Position numbers and translations under genes: made by a program
Notes under the pieces: model-generated
What the model was told of the DNA's origin: nothing
Databases searched by the model: none
Seen by the model: only the letters and a program-made list of their open reading frames with translations
Source: DATHTS01 sp965219305
Lineage (GTDB): Bacteria > Acidobacteriota > Blastocatellia > Pyrinomonadales > Pyrinomonadaceae
Assembly: GCA_965219305.1 (NCBI GenBank)
Contig: OZ244725.1
Span: 4,712,001-4,776,000 of the forward strand
Direction: 5' to 3'
DNA: 64,000 nucleotides
Shown: piece by piece, positions 6,803 to 15,844 of the stretch
Position numbering within the stretch: the stretch's first letter is position 1
How the letters are laid out: the number at the start of each line of letters is the position of its first letter

Positions 6803-9640
6803 TTACATTCCTCTTCCTGAAGATTCTATAGTTAAGTTAGTATCTTCGGTTAAAGAAATTACTCTCGATTGGAAAGTATATCCTTTCCGGGAAACCGACA
6901 GAATATATGTTTCTCCGGTTGGCAAATCAGGCAGACGGAAATATCCGAAGCCACGGGTTACGGTGGTGTGCATTTCACCGTTTTCGTCTATTATTTTGAC
7001 TTCCGCACCGGCAAGACCAATACCGGTAGCTGATAAAACTGTGCCGGAGATTGAAGCCGGTGCCGCCGTTACCGCTTCCAGAGCGGGAATTTGCCAGAGT
7101 CCGCGTCCGTGTGTGGCAATTCTCACCAAGCGTCCCGCCGTGATCGCTATATCGAAGACGGCGACGCGCGGCAGACCGTCGCCGAACGGATTCCAGGTTG
7201 CGCCTGCATCTCTCGATGCGTAAACACCGATGTCCGTTCCCGCATAGAGCGTGTTTGAATTGACCGGATCAACAATGAAAGCATTGACCGGAACTTGCGG
7301 AAGACCCGTCATACCCGTTCCGGCGGCTGATGTCCAAGTCGGTGCGAGAGGTGCTTCGCCTTTGGCTGATTTCGCAACGCTTTTGATAAATTCCGCGTTG
7401 CCGTTGGCAAGTGCGTTGATGTCGGTCGTTTTCCAGACGTTCGTTACGCCGAATGCCGCCAGAGTGACGTAAGCCGTTGACGAGTTGTTCGGGTCAATAA
7501 CGACGCGAGTCACGACGTTGTTCGGAACGGCGTTGGTCGGGTCGAGATCGGTCAGAGTCGCGGAACCCGTGCTTGTTCCCCAGATGCCGCCGTTCGTTTG
7601 ACCGACGATGCGGATGTTATCGTTCTGCGGCGAAATGCCGATCGCGCTGATCGGAACGCCCGCCGTGAGCGGTGCCTGACTGACGGTCGTGTGATTTATT
7701 CCCGTGTTGATCGAACGATAAAGACGATCCGTTCCGTAATAGATCGTGTTGCCCGTTCCGCCGGAAACGGTCGGACCTTGTTCGAGCGGTGCGTAGAATA
7801 AAACTGCGGTTGACGCGCTGCAAGTAATGCCGTTGGCTGTCGCAGTTCCGGTACAGCCGCGATTTGACCAACCCGTGGTTGAGGATGCGCCGCTATTTCT
7901 GTAAGCGTATAATTGTTGAGTCGTTTGATTGTAGTAAGTGTGATACATCCTGACATTAGTCGTGTCGGTCGCATCCTGATCAATTACCGCATAGCCGCCG
8001 TCGCCGGCATCAATTCTAAACCACGTGCCGTTCGCCTGATAAAGATTCGTCCCGTTGTCCTGCGTTCCGCCGATAGAGAAATTCGGATCGGTCGGATGGA
8101 CGGCAATACTCATAAACTGCGTCGCGCGGAAACTGGTGTTGCTCAGCGAAGTCCACGCCAAACCGCTCGTTGTAGATTTATAGATGCCGCCGTCGCTGCC
8201 GAAATAAACTACGGTCGGATTGGACGGCGCGACCGCAATAACGTGCGAATCGGTGTGCAGACCGCTCTGGCTGGCGGTGAATGTCGTTCCGCCGTTGATC
8301 GAAAAACCGAAGGTCAAAGTCGTTCCCGTTCCGCCGAGATAAACTCTTTCCGGGTTGGTCGGGTCAACTCCGACTGCAATATCGTAAAAACATTGCCCGC
8401 CGCAGAAGCTGTTTGAAATTCTCTGCGTCCACGTCGCGCCGCCGTCGTCCGAGCGGTAAAGTCTGCCGCCGTTGCTGCCCGAGGTCGTCTGTCCGGTCGC
8501 GGCGTAAAACGTCGCGGCGGTCGCGCCGTCTGATCTCTGTGCGGCGAATTCGGTTCTCAATGTGCTGGAAGACGTGCCGGGAAGTGGGAGCGTTTTCGCA
8601 AACGTCGGAGTCGGCGCGAGCGCGTTGGCAGTCGTCCATACGCCGCCGTTGCCTAATGTGTCAACATAAGAAAGCACTAAATTATTAGCGTTTGTCGGAT
8701 CAATCGCCGCTTCGACGATACTGACGTTTTCGTTGACGCTGACCACGCCGAGTTTTTCAAAAGTCGGATTTGCCGAGAGCGCGTTGGTCGAGCGGAAAAG
8801 TCCGCGATTCGGTAGAACGTTGCTGGCGACGTTGATGATTCCGCCGACACCGGAAGTCGAAACGGCAAAGATCGTGTTCGGATCATTCGGATCAACGATC
8901 ACGCGACCGATAGAACGTCCCGAAAAAACGTCGTTGTTCGATGAGTCCTTGTTAAAAGGTCCGGTTACGATCGGGTTTGCCGAACTCGCATTATCAATGC
9001 GGTAAAGACCGACACCGAAAAAACTGTCGGCGGAAAATCCCGCTTCGCCCGTGCCGACGAAAACCGTGTCGGGTTGTAGACGCGAAATCGCTACCGAACC
9101 GACCGCCAGACTGAGCGCGTTGTCAATCATCGGAGTCCAATTCGCGCCGCCGTCGAGTGTGCGGAATAATCCGCCCTGCGCCGTTCCGACGTATGCGATA
9201 TCGGCATTATCCGGGTGAACGGCAATTGCTATTGTCCGACCGGAAGCCGGAGTTGATGCGCCGGTTTGAACCTGCGCGTTCGGAATCGGATTGGGTCCGA
9301 GTTCCGTCCATGTTGCCAATAAACTATCTTTAAGATTAGATTGCGGCATTTCTGCGCGTTTTTGTTCCTGTTCTTCAAGTTTATGAATCGCATTAACTCG
9401 AAGTTGAGGATTAAACGGTTTGCCCTCTTGAATACCGCGATACATAGCGATATTCTCTTCACGCTTTGTCATAAATTCTTCTTTGCTTATTGAATTTTGC
9501 AAAAAAGAAGGCATATCCGGTTCTTCTCCATCCTCATAAAAATCTTTACCCGCCTCGCTTTCGTAAGCCGGAAGAATGACGGATAAAGATAGACCAAAGA
9601 TAGCTATTAATAAAAAGCTAACCCAATATATTTTTTTCAT
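6803..9640 (-). CDS. Secreted BNR/sortilin-type repeat protein with carboxypeptidase-regulatory-like domain
   Basis: The 945-residue protein starts with a signal peptide (MKKIYWVSFLLIAIFGLSLS). After a charged linker it carries repeated Asp-box blades such as RTLDGGANWTPM, RSDDGGATWTQR and ASRDAGATWN, interspersed with VDPTNP-type turns. This pattern is typical of YCF48/VPS10-like beta-propellers. The last ~75 residues (SISGTVLSATGIGLAGAEV onward) form a carboxypeptidase-regulatory-like beta-sandwich. The protein is expected in the periplasm or outside the cell. No catalytic residues were recognised, so a binding or structural role is likely, but its substrate is unknown. It stands alone between a terminator and a long intergenic region. 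Confidence 0.8.
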   Translation of the reverse strand: MKKIYWVSFLLIAIFGLSLSVILPAYESEAGKDFYEDGEEPDMPSFLQNSISKEEFMTKREENIAMYRGIQEGKPFNPQLRVNAIHKLEEQEQKRAEMPQSNLKDSLLATWTELGPNPIPNAQVQTGASTPASGRTIAIAVHPDNADIAYVGTAQGGLFRTLDGGANWTPMIDNALSLAVGSVAISRLQPDTVFVGTGEAGFSADSFFGVGLYRIDNASSANPIVTGPFNKDSSNNDVFSGRSIGRVIVDPNDPNTIFAVSTSGVGGIINVASNVLPNRGLFRSTNALSANPTFEKLGVVSVNENVSIVEAAIDPTNANNLVLSYVDTLGNGGVWTTANALAPTPTFAKTLPLPGTSSSTLRTEFAAQRSDGATAATFYAATGQTTSGSNGGRLYRSDDGGATWTQRISNSFCGGQCFYDIAVGVDPTNPERVYLGGTGTTLTFGFSINGGTTFTASQSGLHTDSHVIAVAPSNPTVVYFGSDGGIYKSTTSGLAWTSLSNTSFRATQFMSIAVHPTDPNFSIGGTQDNGTNLYQANGTWFRIDAGDGGYAVIDQDATDTTNVRMYHTYYNQTTQQLYAYRNSGASSTTGWSNRGCTGTATANGITCSASTAVLFYAPLEQGPTVSGGTGNTIYYGTDRLYRSINTGINHTTVSQAPLTAGVPISAIGISPQNDNIRIVGQTNGGIWGTSTGSATLTDLDPTNAVPNNVVTRVVIDPNNSSTAYVTLAAFGVTNVWKTTDINALANGNAEFIKSVAKSAKGEAPLAPTWTSAAGTGMTGLPQVPVNAFIVDPVNSNTLYAGTDIGVYASRDAGATWNPFGDGLPRVAVFDIAITAGRLVRIATHGRGLWQIPALEAVTAAPASISGTVLSATGIGLAGAEVKIIDENGEMHTTVTRGFGYFRLPDLPTGETYILSVSRKGYTFQSRVISLTEDTNLTIESSGRGM

Positions 9641-10147
9641 TTTGTTTGTTGTCCTTAACTGATTGTTGTCCTTAAATGATATAGAAATATCCCCGGCAAT
9701 CTGTTTTTACAAATAACCACTTTAAATTTGATTAAAAATTTAATTGTCTTTCGACAGAAAATCGTCCGTCTCAAAACCTGATTGGTAGGGAATATAAATC
9801 TGATTGCAGATTCTACGATGTCCGATAGTTTTTTGCAATCAAAAATTAATGTAAATTTAATAATTTACAAAAATTTACAAAAGATAAAGTTAAATGTCGA
9901 AAAAATGTTTGAATGGATGTAGCTTAACAAAATTTCAGATAAAAAATTTGCAGTTTTGTTTAAGTTTAAATTCGTCCACGCCGCTTACAAAATGTCTGTG
10001 AAAATTATGTGAATATCGGTAACGATTAACTTTGCCTAAACTATTTTGACTTCCGGATTAATTACTTGGATTCTTGTAATTTGAATTTTAGATCTAAACA
10101 ATCTTCGCACTAATAAAATAAAGTAAAGATTTAACCATTTCTAATTC
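9641..10147. other. AT-rich intergenic region between BNR gene and gcvT
   Basis: This stretch of about 500 bases is AT-rich and separates two divergent genes. I checked it for a glycine riboswitch, because gcv operons often carry one, and saw no convincing aptamer core. No open frame of note was found. It presumably holds the promoter of the BNR-repeat gene. Confidence 0.6.
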
Positions 10148-10161
10148 TTGACGCTGCTCAT

Positions 10162-10190
10162 TTGGGCGTGTTAGCTTGCTGTTTTATACT
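10162..10190 (+). promoter_or_regulatory. Candidate promoter giving a leaderless gcvT transcript
   Basis: TTGGGC (10162-10167) and TATACT (10185-10190) are spaced by 17 bp. A start site about seven bases downstream falls at or next to the gcvT ATG at 10198. No Shine-Dalgarno sequence is present there, so translation of a leaderless mRNA is plausible. Confidence 0.45.
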
Positions 10191-10197
10191 ACTTTTT

Positions 10198-11316
10198 ATG
10201 TCAGACGAAAATTTGAAAAAAACGCCGCTAAATGAAGTTCACCGTGAACTCGGCGGGAAAATGGTGGATTTCGGCGGTTGGGATATGCCCGTGCAATATA
10301 AAGCGGGCGTGATCGGCGAACATATGGCGACGCGGACGACGTGCGGTTTGTTTGACGTTTCGCATATGGGCGAAATCTGGGTCGAGGGCGAAGACGCGAT
10401 TAAATTCGTTAATCGTCTGACGACGAACGATGTGACAAAACTCGTTGACGGGCAGGCGCATTATTCGGCTTTGACCAACGAAAACGGCGGCGTGGTTGAC
10501 GATCTTCTGGTTTATCGTTTCGATCAGGATAAACTTTTGCTCGTCGTCAATGCCGGAACGACCGAAAAAGATTGGGATTGGATCACGTCGCACACGCAGG
10601 ACGAAAACATCACTCTGACGAATGCTTCAAAGGATTATTGTCAGATTGCAATTCAAGGTCCGAAGGCGTTGGAGATCGCGCAGAAATTGACCGATACGAA
10701 ACTAGACGAAATAAAATATTATCATTTCACGGTCGGAAAATTTGACGGCGTGGACGCGATAATTTCGCGCACGGGTTACACGGGCGAAGACGGTTTTGAA
10801 ATTTACGCCGCCGCTGACAAAGCCGCCGATCTTTGGAACAAAATTCTGGAAACCGGAAATTACGGCGCGGAAAACGGGATTTTACCGTGCGGTCTGGCGG
10901 CGCGAAACACTTTAAGATTAGAATCGGCGATGTCGCTTTACGGACACGAACTCGGCGACGACATTTCGCCGCTCGAAGCCGGACTCGGCTGGATCTGCAA
11001 ACTCAAAAAAGATTCGGATTTTATCGGCAAAGACGTTCTCATCAAACAAAAAGAACAAGGTTTGGACAGAAAACTCGTCGGTTTTGAAGTCAAAGACAAA
11101 GGCATCGCCCGCGACGAAATGCCCGTCATCATTGACGGCGAAAAACTCGGCGTGGTTACGTCGGGAAGTCCCGCGCCTTTTCTAAAGAAAAATATCGGTT
11201 TGGCTTTTGTGCCGACCGAGTTTGCAAATGTCGGTCAAGAAATTAAAATTGAAGTCAGGGGAAAACAACTGGCGGCGGAAATCGTGCCGATTCCTTTTTA
11301 CAAACGAGAGAAATAG
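10198..11316 (+). CDS. gcvT: Glycine cleavage system T protein (aminomethyltransferase)
   Basis: The 372-residue protein starts MSDENLKKTPLNEVHRELGG and contains classic GcvT stretches such as VDFGGWDMPVQY, GLFDVSHMGE, SRTGYTGEDGFEIY and a C-terminal KDFIGK-like region. It takes the aminomethyl group from the lipoylated H protein and passes it to tetrahydrofolate, releasing ammonia. An open frame extends 12 codons upstream, but that segment is hydrophobic and would sit inside the promoter, so the start at 10198 is preferred. It heads an operon with a zinc-ribbon gene, gcvH and both gcvP halves. Confidence 0.95.
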   Translation: MSDENLKKTPLNEVHRELGGKMVDFGGWDMPVQYKAGVIGEHMATRTTCGLFDVSHMGEIWVEGEDAIKFVNRLTTNDVTKLVDGQAHYSALTNENGGVVDDLLVYRFDQDKLLLVVNAGTTEKDWDWITSHTQDENITLTNASKDYCQIAIQGPKALEIAQKLTDTKLDEIKYYHFTVGKFDGVDAIISRTGYTGEDGFEIYAAADKAADLWNKILETGNYGAENGILPCGLAARNTLRLESAMSLYGHELGDDISPLEAGLGWICKLKKDSDFIGKDVLIKQKEQGLDRKLVGFEVKDKGIARDEMPVIIDGEKLGVVTSGSPAPFLKKNIGLAFVPTEFANVGQEIKIEVRGKQLAAEIVPIPFYKREK

Positions 11317-11325
11317 AAGTTTTGT

Positions 11326-11574
11326 ATGCTTGAACCTAAGAAGAATTGTCCGAAATGTGAAGGCATTATAGATGAAGGATATATTCTTGATTCGGGACAC
11401 GGCAATATGAAACGACTTCCGACTTGGATCGCTGGAAAACCGGATAAGTCTTTTTGGGCAGGTGGTTTGAAGACGAATGATAAAAAACAGTTTGATGTGA
11501 AAGATTTTCGTTGCATTCAATGCGGTTTTATCGAATCGTATGCAACACGAGAAAGAATTAATAACAAAAAATAA
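11326..11574 (+). CDS. Small zinc-ribbon protein (DUF6487/PF20097-like)
   Basis: The 82-residue protein has two CxxC pairs, CPKC near the start and CIQC near residue 63. They frame a tryptophan-rich middle (PTWIAGKPDKSFWAGGL). This arrangement resembles the PF20097 zinc-ribbon family, whose function is unknown. It lies 9 bases after gcvT and 9 bases before gcvH, so it is co-transcribed with glycine cleavage genes. A role in that pathway is not shown by the sequence, and it may be a passenger. Confidence 0.7.
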   Translation: MLEPKKNCPKCEGIIDEGYILDSGHGNMKRLPTWIAGKPDKSFWAGGLKTNDKKQFDVKDFRCIQCGFIESYATRERINNKK

Positions 11575-11583
11575 AATATAATT

Positions 11584-11976
11584 ATGGCAAACAACATACC
11601 GGACAATTTACATTACAGCAAAGATCACGAATGGGTTGAAGTCGAAGAAGGCATTGCGACCATCGGCATTACGGATTACGCGCAGCATTCGCTCGGCGAT
11701 GTCGTGTTTATCGAATTGCCGGAAGCGGGCGACACTTTTGATACGCACGAATCGTTCGGCAACGTCGAATCGGTCAAAGCCGTATCGGAAATTTTCACGC
11801 CCGTCGCCGGCGAAGTCGTCGAAGTCAATGAAGATTTGAACGATTCGCCTGAAACCGTCAACACCGATCCTTACGGCGATGCCTGGTTCGTCAAGATCAG
11901 AATGGACAATCCCGGCGAAGCGGACAAAATGATGACTCCCGCCGAATACGAAGAATACCTCGCTGACAGCGAATAA
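11584..11976 (+). CDS. gcvH: Glycine cleavage system H protein
   Basis: The 130-residue protein is the lipoyl carrier of glycine cleavage. The lipoylation site is Lys65 in NVESVKAVSEI, and the N-terminus reads LHYSKDHEWVEVEEGIATIGIT as in GcvH. It shuttles the aminomethyl intermediate between the P and T proteins and is reoxidised by the L protein. Length and motifs are normal. It sits between the zinc-ribbon gene and gcvPA. Confidence 0.96.
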   Translation: MANNIPDNLHYSKDHEWVEVEEGIATIGITDYAQHSLGDVVFIELPEAGDTFDTHESFGNVESVKAVSEIFTPVAGEVVEVNEDLNDSPETVNTDPYGDAWFVKIRMDNPGEADKMMTPAEYEEYLADSE

Positions 11977-12047
11977 ATTAAATTTTAGATTTTCGATTAG
12001 CGGTTTCAAAACAAATCCAAAATCCAAAATCTGAAAGCCAAAATAAT

Positions 12048-13394
12048 ATGCGTTACATACCAAATTCGCCCGAAGAGCGTGAAGAAATGCTCGAAATTGT
12101 CGGGCTAAAATCGGCGGACGAACTTTTTCGTTCAATTCCGTCGGATGTGCAACTTAATCGTGCGCTGAAAATCACCGATCCGCTTGCCGAACCGGAAGTT
12201 ATCGGCGCGATGGAATCTTTGGCGGCGAAAAATACCGCGACGACGAAACCTTCGTTTTTGGGCGCGGGCGTTTATTCGCATTATTCGCCGACGATTGTTG
12301 ACCACTTGATTCAGCGTTCGGAATTTTTTACGAGTTATACGCCGTATCAGCCGGAAATTTCGCAAGGCACTTTGCAGTATATTTTCGAGTTTCAAACGCT
12401 AGTTTGCCAACTGACCGGAATGGACGTAGCGAACGCTTCGATGTATGACGGTTCGACGGCGATGGCGGAAGCGTTTTTGATGGCGCAGCGCATAACGCGC
12501 AAAGACAAAATCGTCATCGCGCAGACCGTTCATCCCGAATATTTGGAAGTTGGTAAAACCTACACGCAGCACGGCGGTTTGACAGTCGAAACGGTTCATT
12601 TCGATAAAGAAACGGGCAGAGTTTTAGACGATGAGTTAAGTAAACTCGACGACAAAACCGCCGCGTTCGTCGTGCAGTCGCCGAACTTTTTCGGCTGTGT
12701 CGAAGATTTGCAGAAACTCGCCGATAAAGCGCACGAAGTCGGCGCACTTTTTATCGTCGTCGTCACGGAAGCGATTTCGTTCGGCTTGCTGAAATCACCG
12801 GGCGCGTGCGGCGCGGACATCGTCGTCGCCGAAGGTCAGAGTTTCGGAATCCCGATGAGTTTCGGCGGACCGCATCTCGGACTTTTCGCGTGTTCGGAAA
12901 AATATGTTCGTCAAATGCCCGGAAGACTTGTCGGAGTCGCTTACGACAAAAACGGCAAACGTGGTTTTGTTTTGACTTTAGCGACACGCGAACAACACAT
13001 TCGCCGCGACAAAGCGACCTCGAACATCTGCACGAATCAAGGTTTGATCGCGCTCGCCGCGACGATCTATATGGAAGCGATGGGCAAAAAAGGTTTGCAG
13101 GAAGTTGCAATGCAAAACGCGCAAAAAGCCGCTTACGCGAAAAAACAGATCGCCGCAATTAACGGTTTTGAAATCCCGTTTTCGTCGCCGACCTTCAACG
13201 AGTTCGTCGTCCGCGCACCGAAAAGTGCCAACGAAATTCTGGAAAAACTCCGCACCGACAAAAACATCATCGGCGGACTTCCGCTGTCGTGGCATTACGA
13301 CGATTTTTCAAACGATTTTCTGGTTTGCGTGACGGAAACGAACACGAAAGAGCAGATTGATAATTTGGTCGAAGGACTAAATGATTTAGGATAA
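12048..13394 (+). CDS. gcvPA: Glycine dehydrogenase (decarboxylating) subunit 1
   Basis: The 448-residue product is the N-terminal half of a split P protein: MRYIPNSPEEREEMLEIVG at the start, then SFLGAGVYSHYSP, YTPYQPEISQGTLQ, GMDVANASMYDG and SFGGPHLGLFA. With gcvPB it forms the PLP enzyme that decarboxylates glycine and loads the aminomethyl group onto GcvH. The two-subunit form is typical of many bacteria and archaea. About 900 bases with several small genes separate it from gcvPB. Confidence 0.95.
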   Translation: MRYIPNSPEEREEMLEIVGLKSADELFRSIPSDVQLNRALKITDPLAEPEVIGAMESLAAKNTATTKPSFLGAGVYSHYSPTIVDHLIQRSEFFTSYTPYQPEISQGTLQYIFEFQTLVCQLTGMDVANASMYDGSTAMAEAFLMAQRITRKDKIVIAQTVHPEYLEVGKTYTQHGGLTVETVHFDKETGRVLDDELSKLDDKTAAFVVQSPNFFGCVEDLQKLADKAHEVGALFIVVVTEAISFGLLKSPGACGADIVVAEGQSFGIPMSFGGPHLGLFACSEKYVRQMPGRLVGVAYDKNGKRGFVLTLATREQHIRRDKATSNICTNQGLIALAATIYMEAMGKKGLQEVAMQNAQKAAYAKKQIAAINGFEIPFSSPTFNEFVVRAPKSANEILEKLRTDKNIIGGLPLSWHYDDFSNDFLVCVTETNTKEQIDNLVEGLNDLG

Positions 13395-13406
13395 ACGAAT
13401 AATTTT

Positions 13407-13577
13407 ATGCTTACATTTTTTCTCATAATTATTGCTGTTGTAGTTGTTATTTTCAATTCTGTACGTCAGTCTGAATATGCCGACCAATAACGATGATTAT
13501 AAAAATGTCAGTTCTGTGGGAAAACAATCAAAATTGAATCTGCAACTTGTCGTTATTGTAAGGAATATCTGCTCTAA
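13407..13577 (+). pseudogene. Decayed small membrane/zinc-ribbon gene
   Basis: An ATG at 13407 encodes 27 residues with one membrane segment (MLTFFLIIIAVVVVIFNSVR) and stops at 13490. Three in-frame stops later the same frame continues KCQFCGKTIKIESATCRYC and ends at 13577. A membrane segment followed by a C-terminal double-CxxC zinc ribbon is a common small-protein layout, so this looks like one gene broken by nonsense changes. Alternatively only the 27-residue membrane peptide is made. Confidence 0.5.
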
Positions 13578-13635
13578 TTTTCGTTTTTACGGTGGAGACG
13601 TAAACAATCAAGTATAATAAATTCGAGGTGATTTT

Positions 13636-13872
13636 ATGGCAAAAGTTTTAACATTTGAAATTCCTGAAAATGAATACGACGATTTTCAATCTTTTTTGAA
13701 AGAATGTTCGGCGGAAATCCACAAATCTCTGGAGGCGATCAAGCAGGATCAAAAGGAAATTGACCGTTCGAGAAAAGAGTCGGAAAAAATCCATAGAAAT
13801 ATCGAGCGCGTAAAATCTGAAACGAGAATCTATTTGGAAGATTTGGAAAAACGTGTTTTGAAGGCGGCGTAA
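13636..13872 (+). CDS. Small coiled-coil protein of unknown function
   Basis: The 78-residue protein begins MAKVLTFEIPENEYDDF and is then almost entirely charged heptad-like helix, rich in Lys, Glu, Ser and Arg, which predicts a coiled coil. A Shine-Dalgarno sequence (GAGGTG) precedes the ATG. A TATAAT at 13613-13618 suggests a local promoter. Its stop codon is directly followed by the ATG of the next coiled-coil gene, so the two are probably translated as a pair. I do not recognise the family. No signal peptide or membrane segment is visible. Confidence 0.75.
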   Translation: MAKVLTFEIPENEYDDFQSFLKECSAEIHKSLEAIKQDQKEIDRSRKESEKIHRNIERVKSETRIYLEDLEKRVLKAA

Positions 13873-14169
13873 ATGTGGAAAGATATTCTTAAATTCGGCA
13901 AAGATTTAATTCTTCTTTCCAGAGAAACTCAGGAAAATAAAGCCGACATCAAGAAATGCGAAGATCGAACTGAGAGTATCGAACGCGAAGTTGACGCTTT
14001 GCGCGAAGATTTCAACAAGTTGGTTCATCTCGTTCATCAGTTAAGTTACGACATCGAAAAGGTCAGTAACCGGGAAGAATCCGAACGAAGAAATTTGGCG
14101 TTGCAGTTGGAAAACGAAATGCTGAAATTTGAACGCCGTTTGCCGCAAGGGAAAGATTTAGAAAAGTAA
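13873..14169 (+). CDS. Small coiled-coil protein, partner of the upstream gene
   Basis: The 98-residue protein starts MWKDILKFGKDLILLSRET. The remainder is a long predicted coiled coil with regular hydrophobic spacing (ESIEREVDALREDFNKLVHL). The first ~17 residues are amphipathic and could touch membrane. It begins immediately after the stop codon of the previous coiled-coil gene and ends three bases before a small membrane protein gene. This suggests a three-gene set that may form one complex. The function is unknown. Confidence 0.75.
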   Translation: MWKDILKFGKDLILLSRETQENKADIKKCEDRTESIEREVDALREDFNKLVHLVHQLSYDIEKVSNREESERRNLALQLENEMLKFERRLPQGKDLEK

Positions 14170-14172
14170 GAG

Positions 14173-14304
14173 ATGTGTTTAGGTTGGGACATTTTGTTGG
14201 TACTAGCATTTTGGGCGGCATTAATTATAGGCGTTCCGATTACATCTTTGATTTTATTAACGAGATATTTGAGTAAGAGAAACATTACTAAAAACTTAAA
14301 ATGA
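14173..14304 (+). CDS. 43-residue membrane protein overlapping gcvPB start
   Basis: A short frame, ATG at 14173 to TGA at 14302-14304, encodes 43 residues: one long hydrophobic segment (ILLVLAFWAALIIGVPITSL) and a basic tail (RYLSKRNITK). It begins three bases after the coiled-coil gene, and its stop overlaps the gcvPB ATG in an ATGA arrangement, the usual mark of translational coupling. That tight packing is the main evidence that it is real. The topology is probably a single span with the basic C-terminus in the cytoplasm. The function is unknown. Confidence 0.6.
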   Translation: MCLGWDILLVLAFWAALIIGVPITSLILLTRYLSKRNITKNLK

Positions 14305-15824
14305 GCATTAAAAAAGTTACACAGCATCCCAGTCAAAATGAAGAATTGATCTTCGACCGTTCGCAGACGGGCAGAGTCGGTTATAGATTGCCGAAACTCG
14401 ATGTCGAAGAGACTAATCTCGACGAGATAATTCCGTCGGAATTGCGCCGCGACGACGATCTCGAAGGCGTGCCGGAAGTTTCCGAAGTTGATGTGATCCG
14501 CCATTTTACGCGCATCTCGACGTGGAATTATTCGATTGATCTCGGAATGTATCCGCTTGGAAGCTGCACGATGAAATATAATTCGCGTTTGAACGAAAAA
14601 ACGGCGCGAATCGCCGGATTTACGGGGCTTCACCCGCTTGCGCCGGAACAGGAATCGCAGGGCGCACTCGAATTAACATATCGTTTGCAGGAAGATTTGG
14701 CGGAAATTACCGGATTGAAAGGCGTTTCATTACAGCCTGCCGCCGGAGCGCACGGCGAGATGACGGGCGTGATGCTGATTCGCGCATTTTTGGACAAACG
14801 TGACGGCGAAGCGTCGAAAGATCGGCGCGTAATGCTGATTCCAGATTCGGCGCACGGGACGAATCCCGCATCCGCCGCGCTTGCCGGATTTAAGGTCAAA
14901 ACCATCAAATCAACCGACGAAGGTTTGACCGATATGGAGCATCTGAAATCGCTGTGCGAAGAAGGCGGAATTGCCGGATTGATGCTCACGAATCCGAACA
15001 CGGTCGGCATTTTCGAGAAAAATATTAAGGAAATCTGCGACGTTATTCACGACGCGGGCGGTTTGGTTTATATGGACGGCGCGAATATGAACGCGCTCGT
15101 CGGCGTTGCGCGTCCGGGCGATTTTGGTGTTGACGTGATTCACCTGAACCTGCACAAAACCTTTTCGACACCGCACGGCGGCGGCGGTCCGGGCTGCGGT
15201 CCGTGCTGCTGCACGGCGGAACTCGAACCGTTTCTGCCGACTCCGCGCGTGGTCAAAGACGGCGACAACTTCAAATTAGATTACAATCGCCCCGAATCAA
15301 TCGGGCGCGTCAAAGCGTTTTACGGAAATTTCGGAATGATGATCCGCGCGCTTTCCTACATCTACACGCACGGCGCGGAAGGCTTGAAAGAAGCGACCGA
15401 AGCAGCGGTTTTAAACGCGCGTTATCTGGCGCACAAACTCGAAGAAGATTTCGACAAACCGTTCGCCGGCGATCCGATGCACGAAGTTATTTTTTCGCAC
15501 AAAAAACAATCGCGCAAAGGCGTTCACACTTTGGATATTGCGAAACGCTTAATTGATTACGGTTTTCACCCGATGACGATTTATTTCCCTTTGATCGTCG
15601 AAGGCGCAATGCTGATGGAACCGACCGAATCAGTCGGCAGACAAGATTTGGACGCATTCGTCGAAGCGATGAAAGACATCAACGAAGAAGCGCAAACCAA
15701 CCCGCAGCTCGTTATTGATGCGCCGCATTCAACCAGAATCGGAAGATTAGATGAAGCGACGGCGGCGAGAAAACCTGTATTGCGTTGGAAACCTGATATG
15801 GAAACTTTATCAAAAACAGCGTAA
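14301..15824 (+). CDS. gcvPB: Glycine dehydrogenase (decarboxylating) subunit 2
   Basis: The 507-residue protein is the C-terminal half of the glycine decarboxylase P protein. The PLP lysine is Lys286 in LNLHKTFSTPHGGGGPG, and the conserved GSCTMKYN, LQPAAGAHGE and HGTNPASA stretches are present. It pairs with GcvPA. Translation is probably coupled to the small membrane protein whose stop overlaps its ATG by four bases. It is the last gene of the gcv cluster and is followed at once by a convergent gene. The gcv L protein is not in this cluster. Confidence 0.96.
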   Translation: MSIKKVTQHPSQNEELIFDRSQTGRVGYRLPKLDVEETNLDEIIPSELRRDDDLEGVPEVSEVDVIRHFTRISTWNYSIDLGMYPLGSCTMKYNSRLNEKTARIAGFTGLHPLAPEQESQGALELTYRLQEDLAEITGLKGVSLQPAAGAHGEMTGVMLIRAFLDKRDGEASKDRRVMLIPDSAHGTNPASAALAGFKVKTIKSTDEGLTDMEHLKSLCEEGGIAGLMLTNPNTVGIFEKNIKEICDVIHDAGGLVYMDGANMNALVGVARPGDFGVDVIHLNLHKTFSTPHGGGGPGCGPCCCTAELEPFLPTPRVVKDGDNFKLDYNRPESIGRVKAFYGNFGMMIRALSYIYTHGAEGLKEATEAAVLNARYLAHKLEEDFDKPFAGDPMHEVIFSHKKQSRKGVHTLDIAKRLIDYGFHPMTIYFPLIVEGAMLMEPTESVGRQDLDAFVEAMKDINEEAQTNPQLVIDAPHSTRIGRLDEATAARKPVLRWKPDMETLSKTA

Positions 15825-15844
15825 GTTTGTCAGAATAAAGTTCG

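Noticed and set aside
9641..10197. Glycine riboswitch upstream of gcvT
   Set aside because: Glycine-cleavage operons often have one, but I could not find the paired aptamer cores in this AT-rich stretch.
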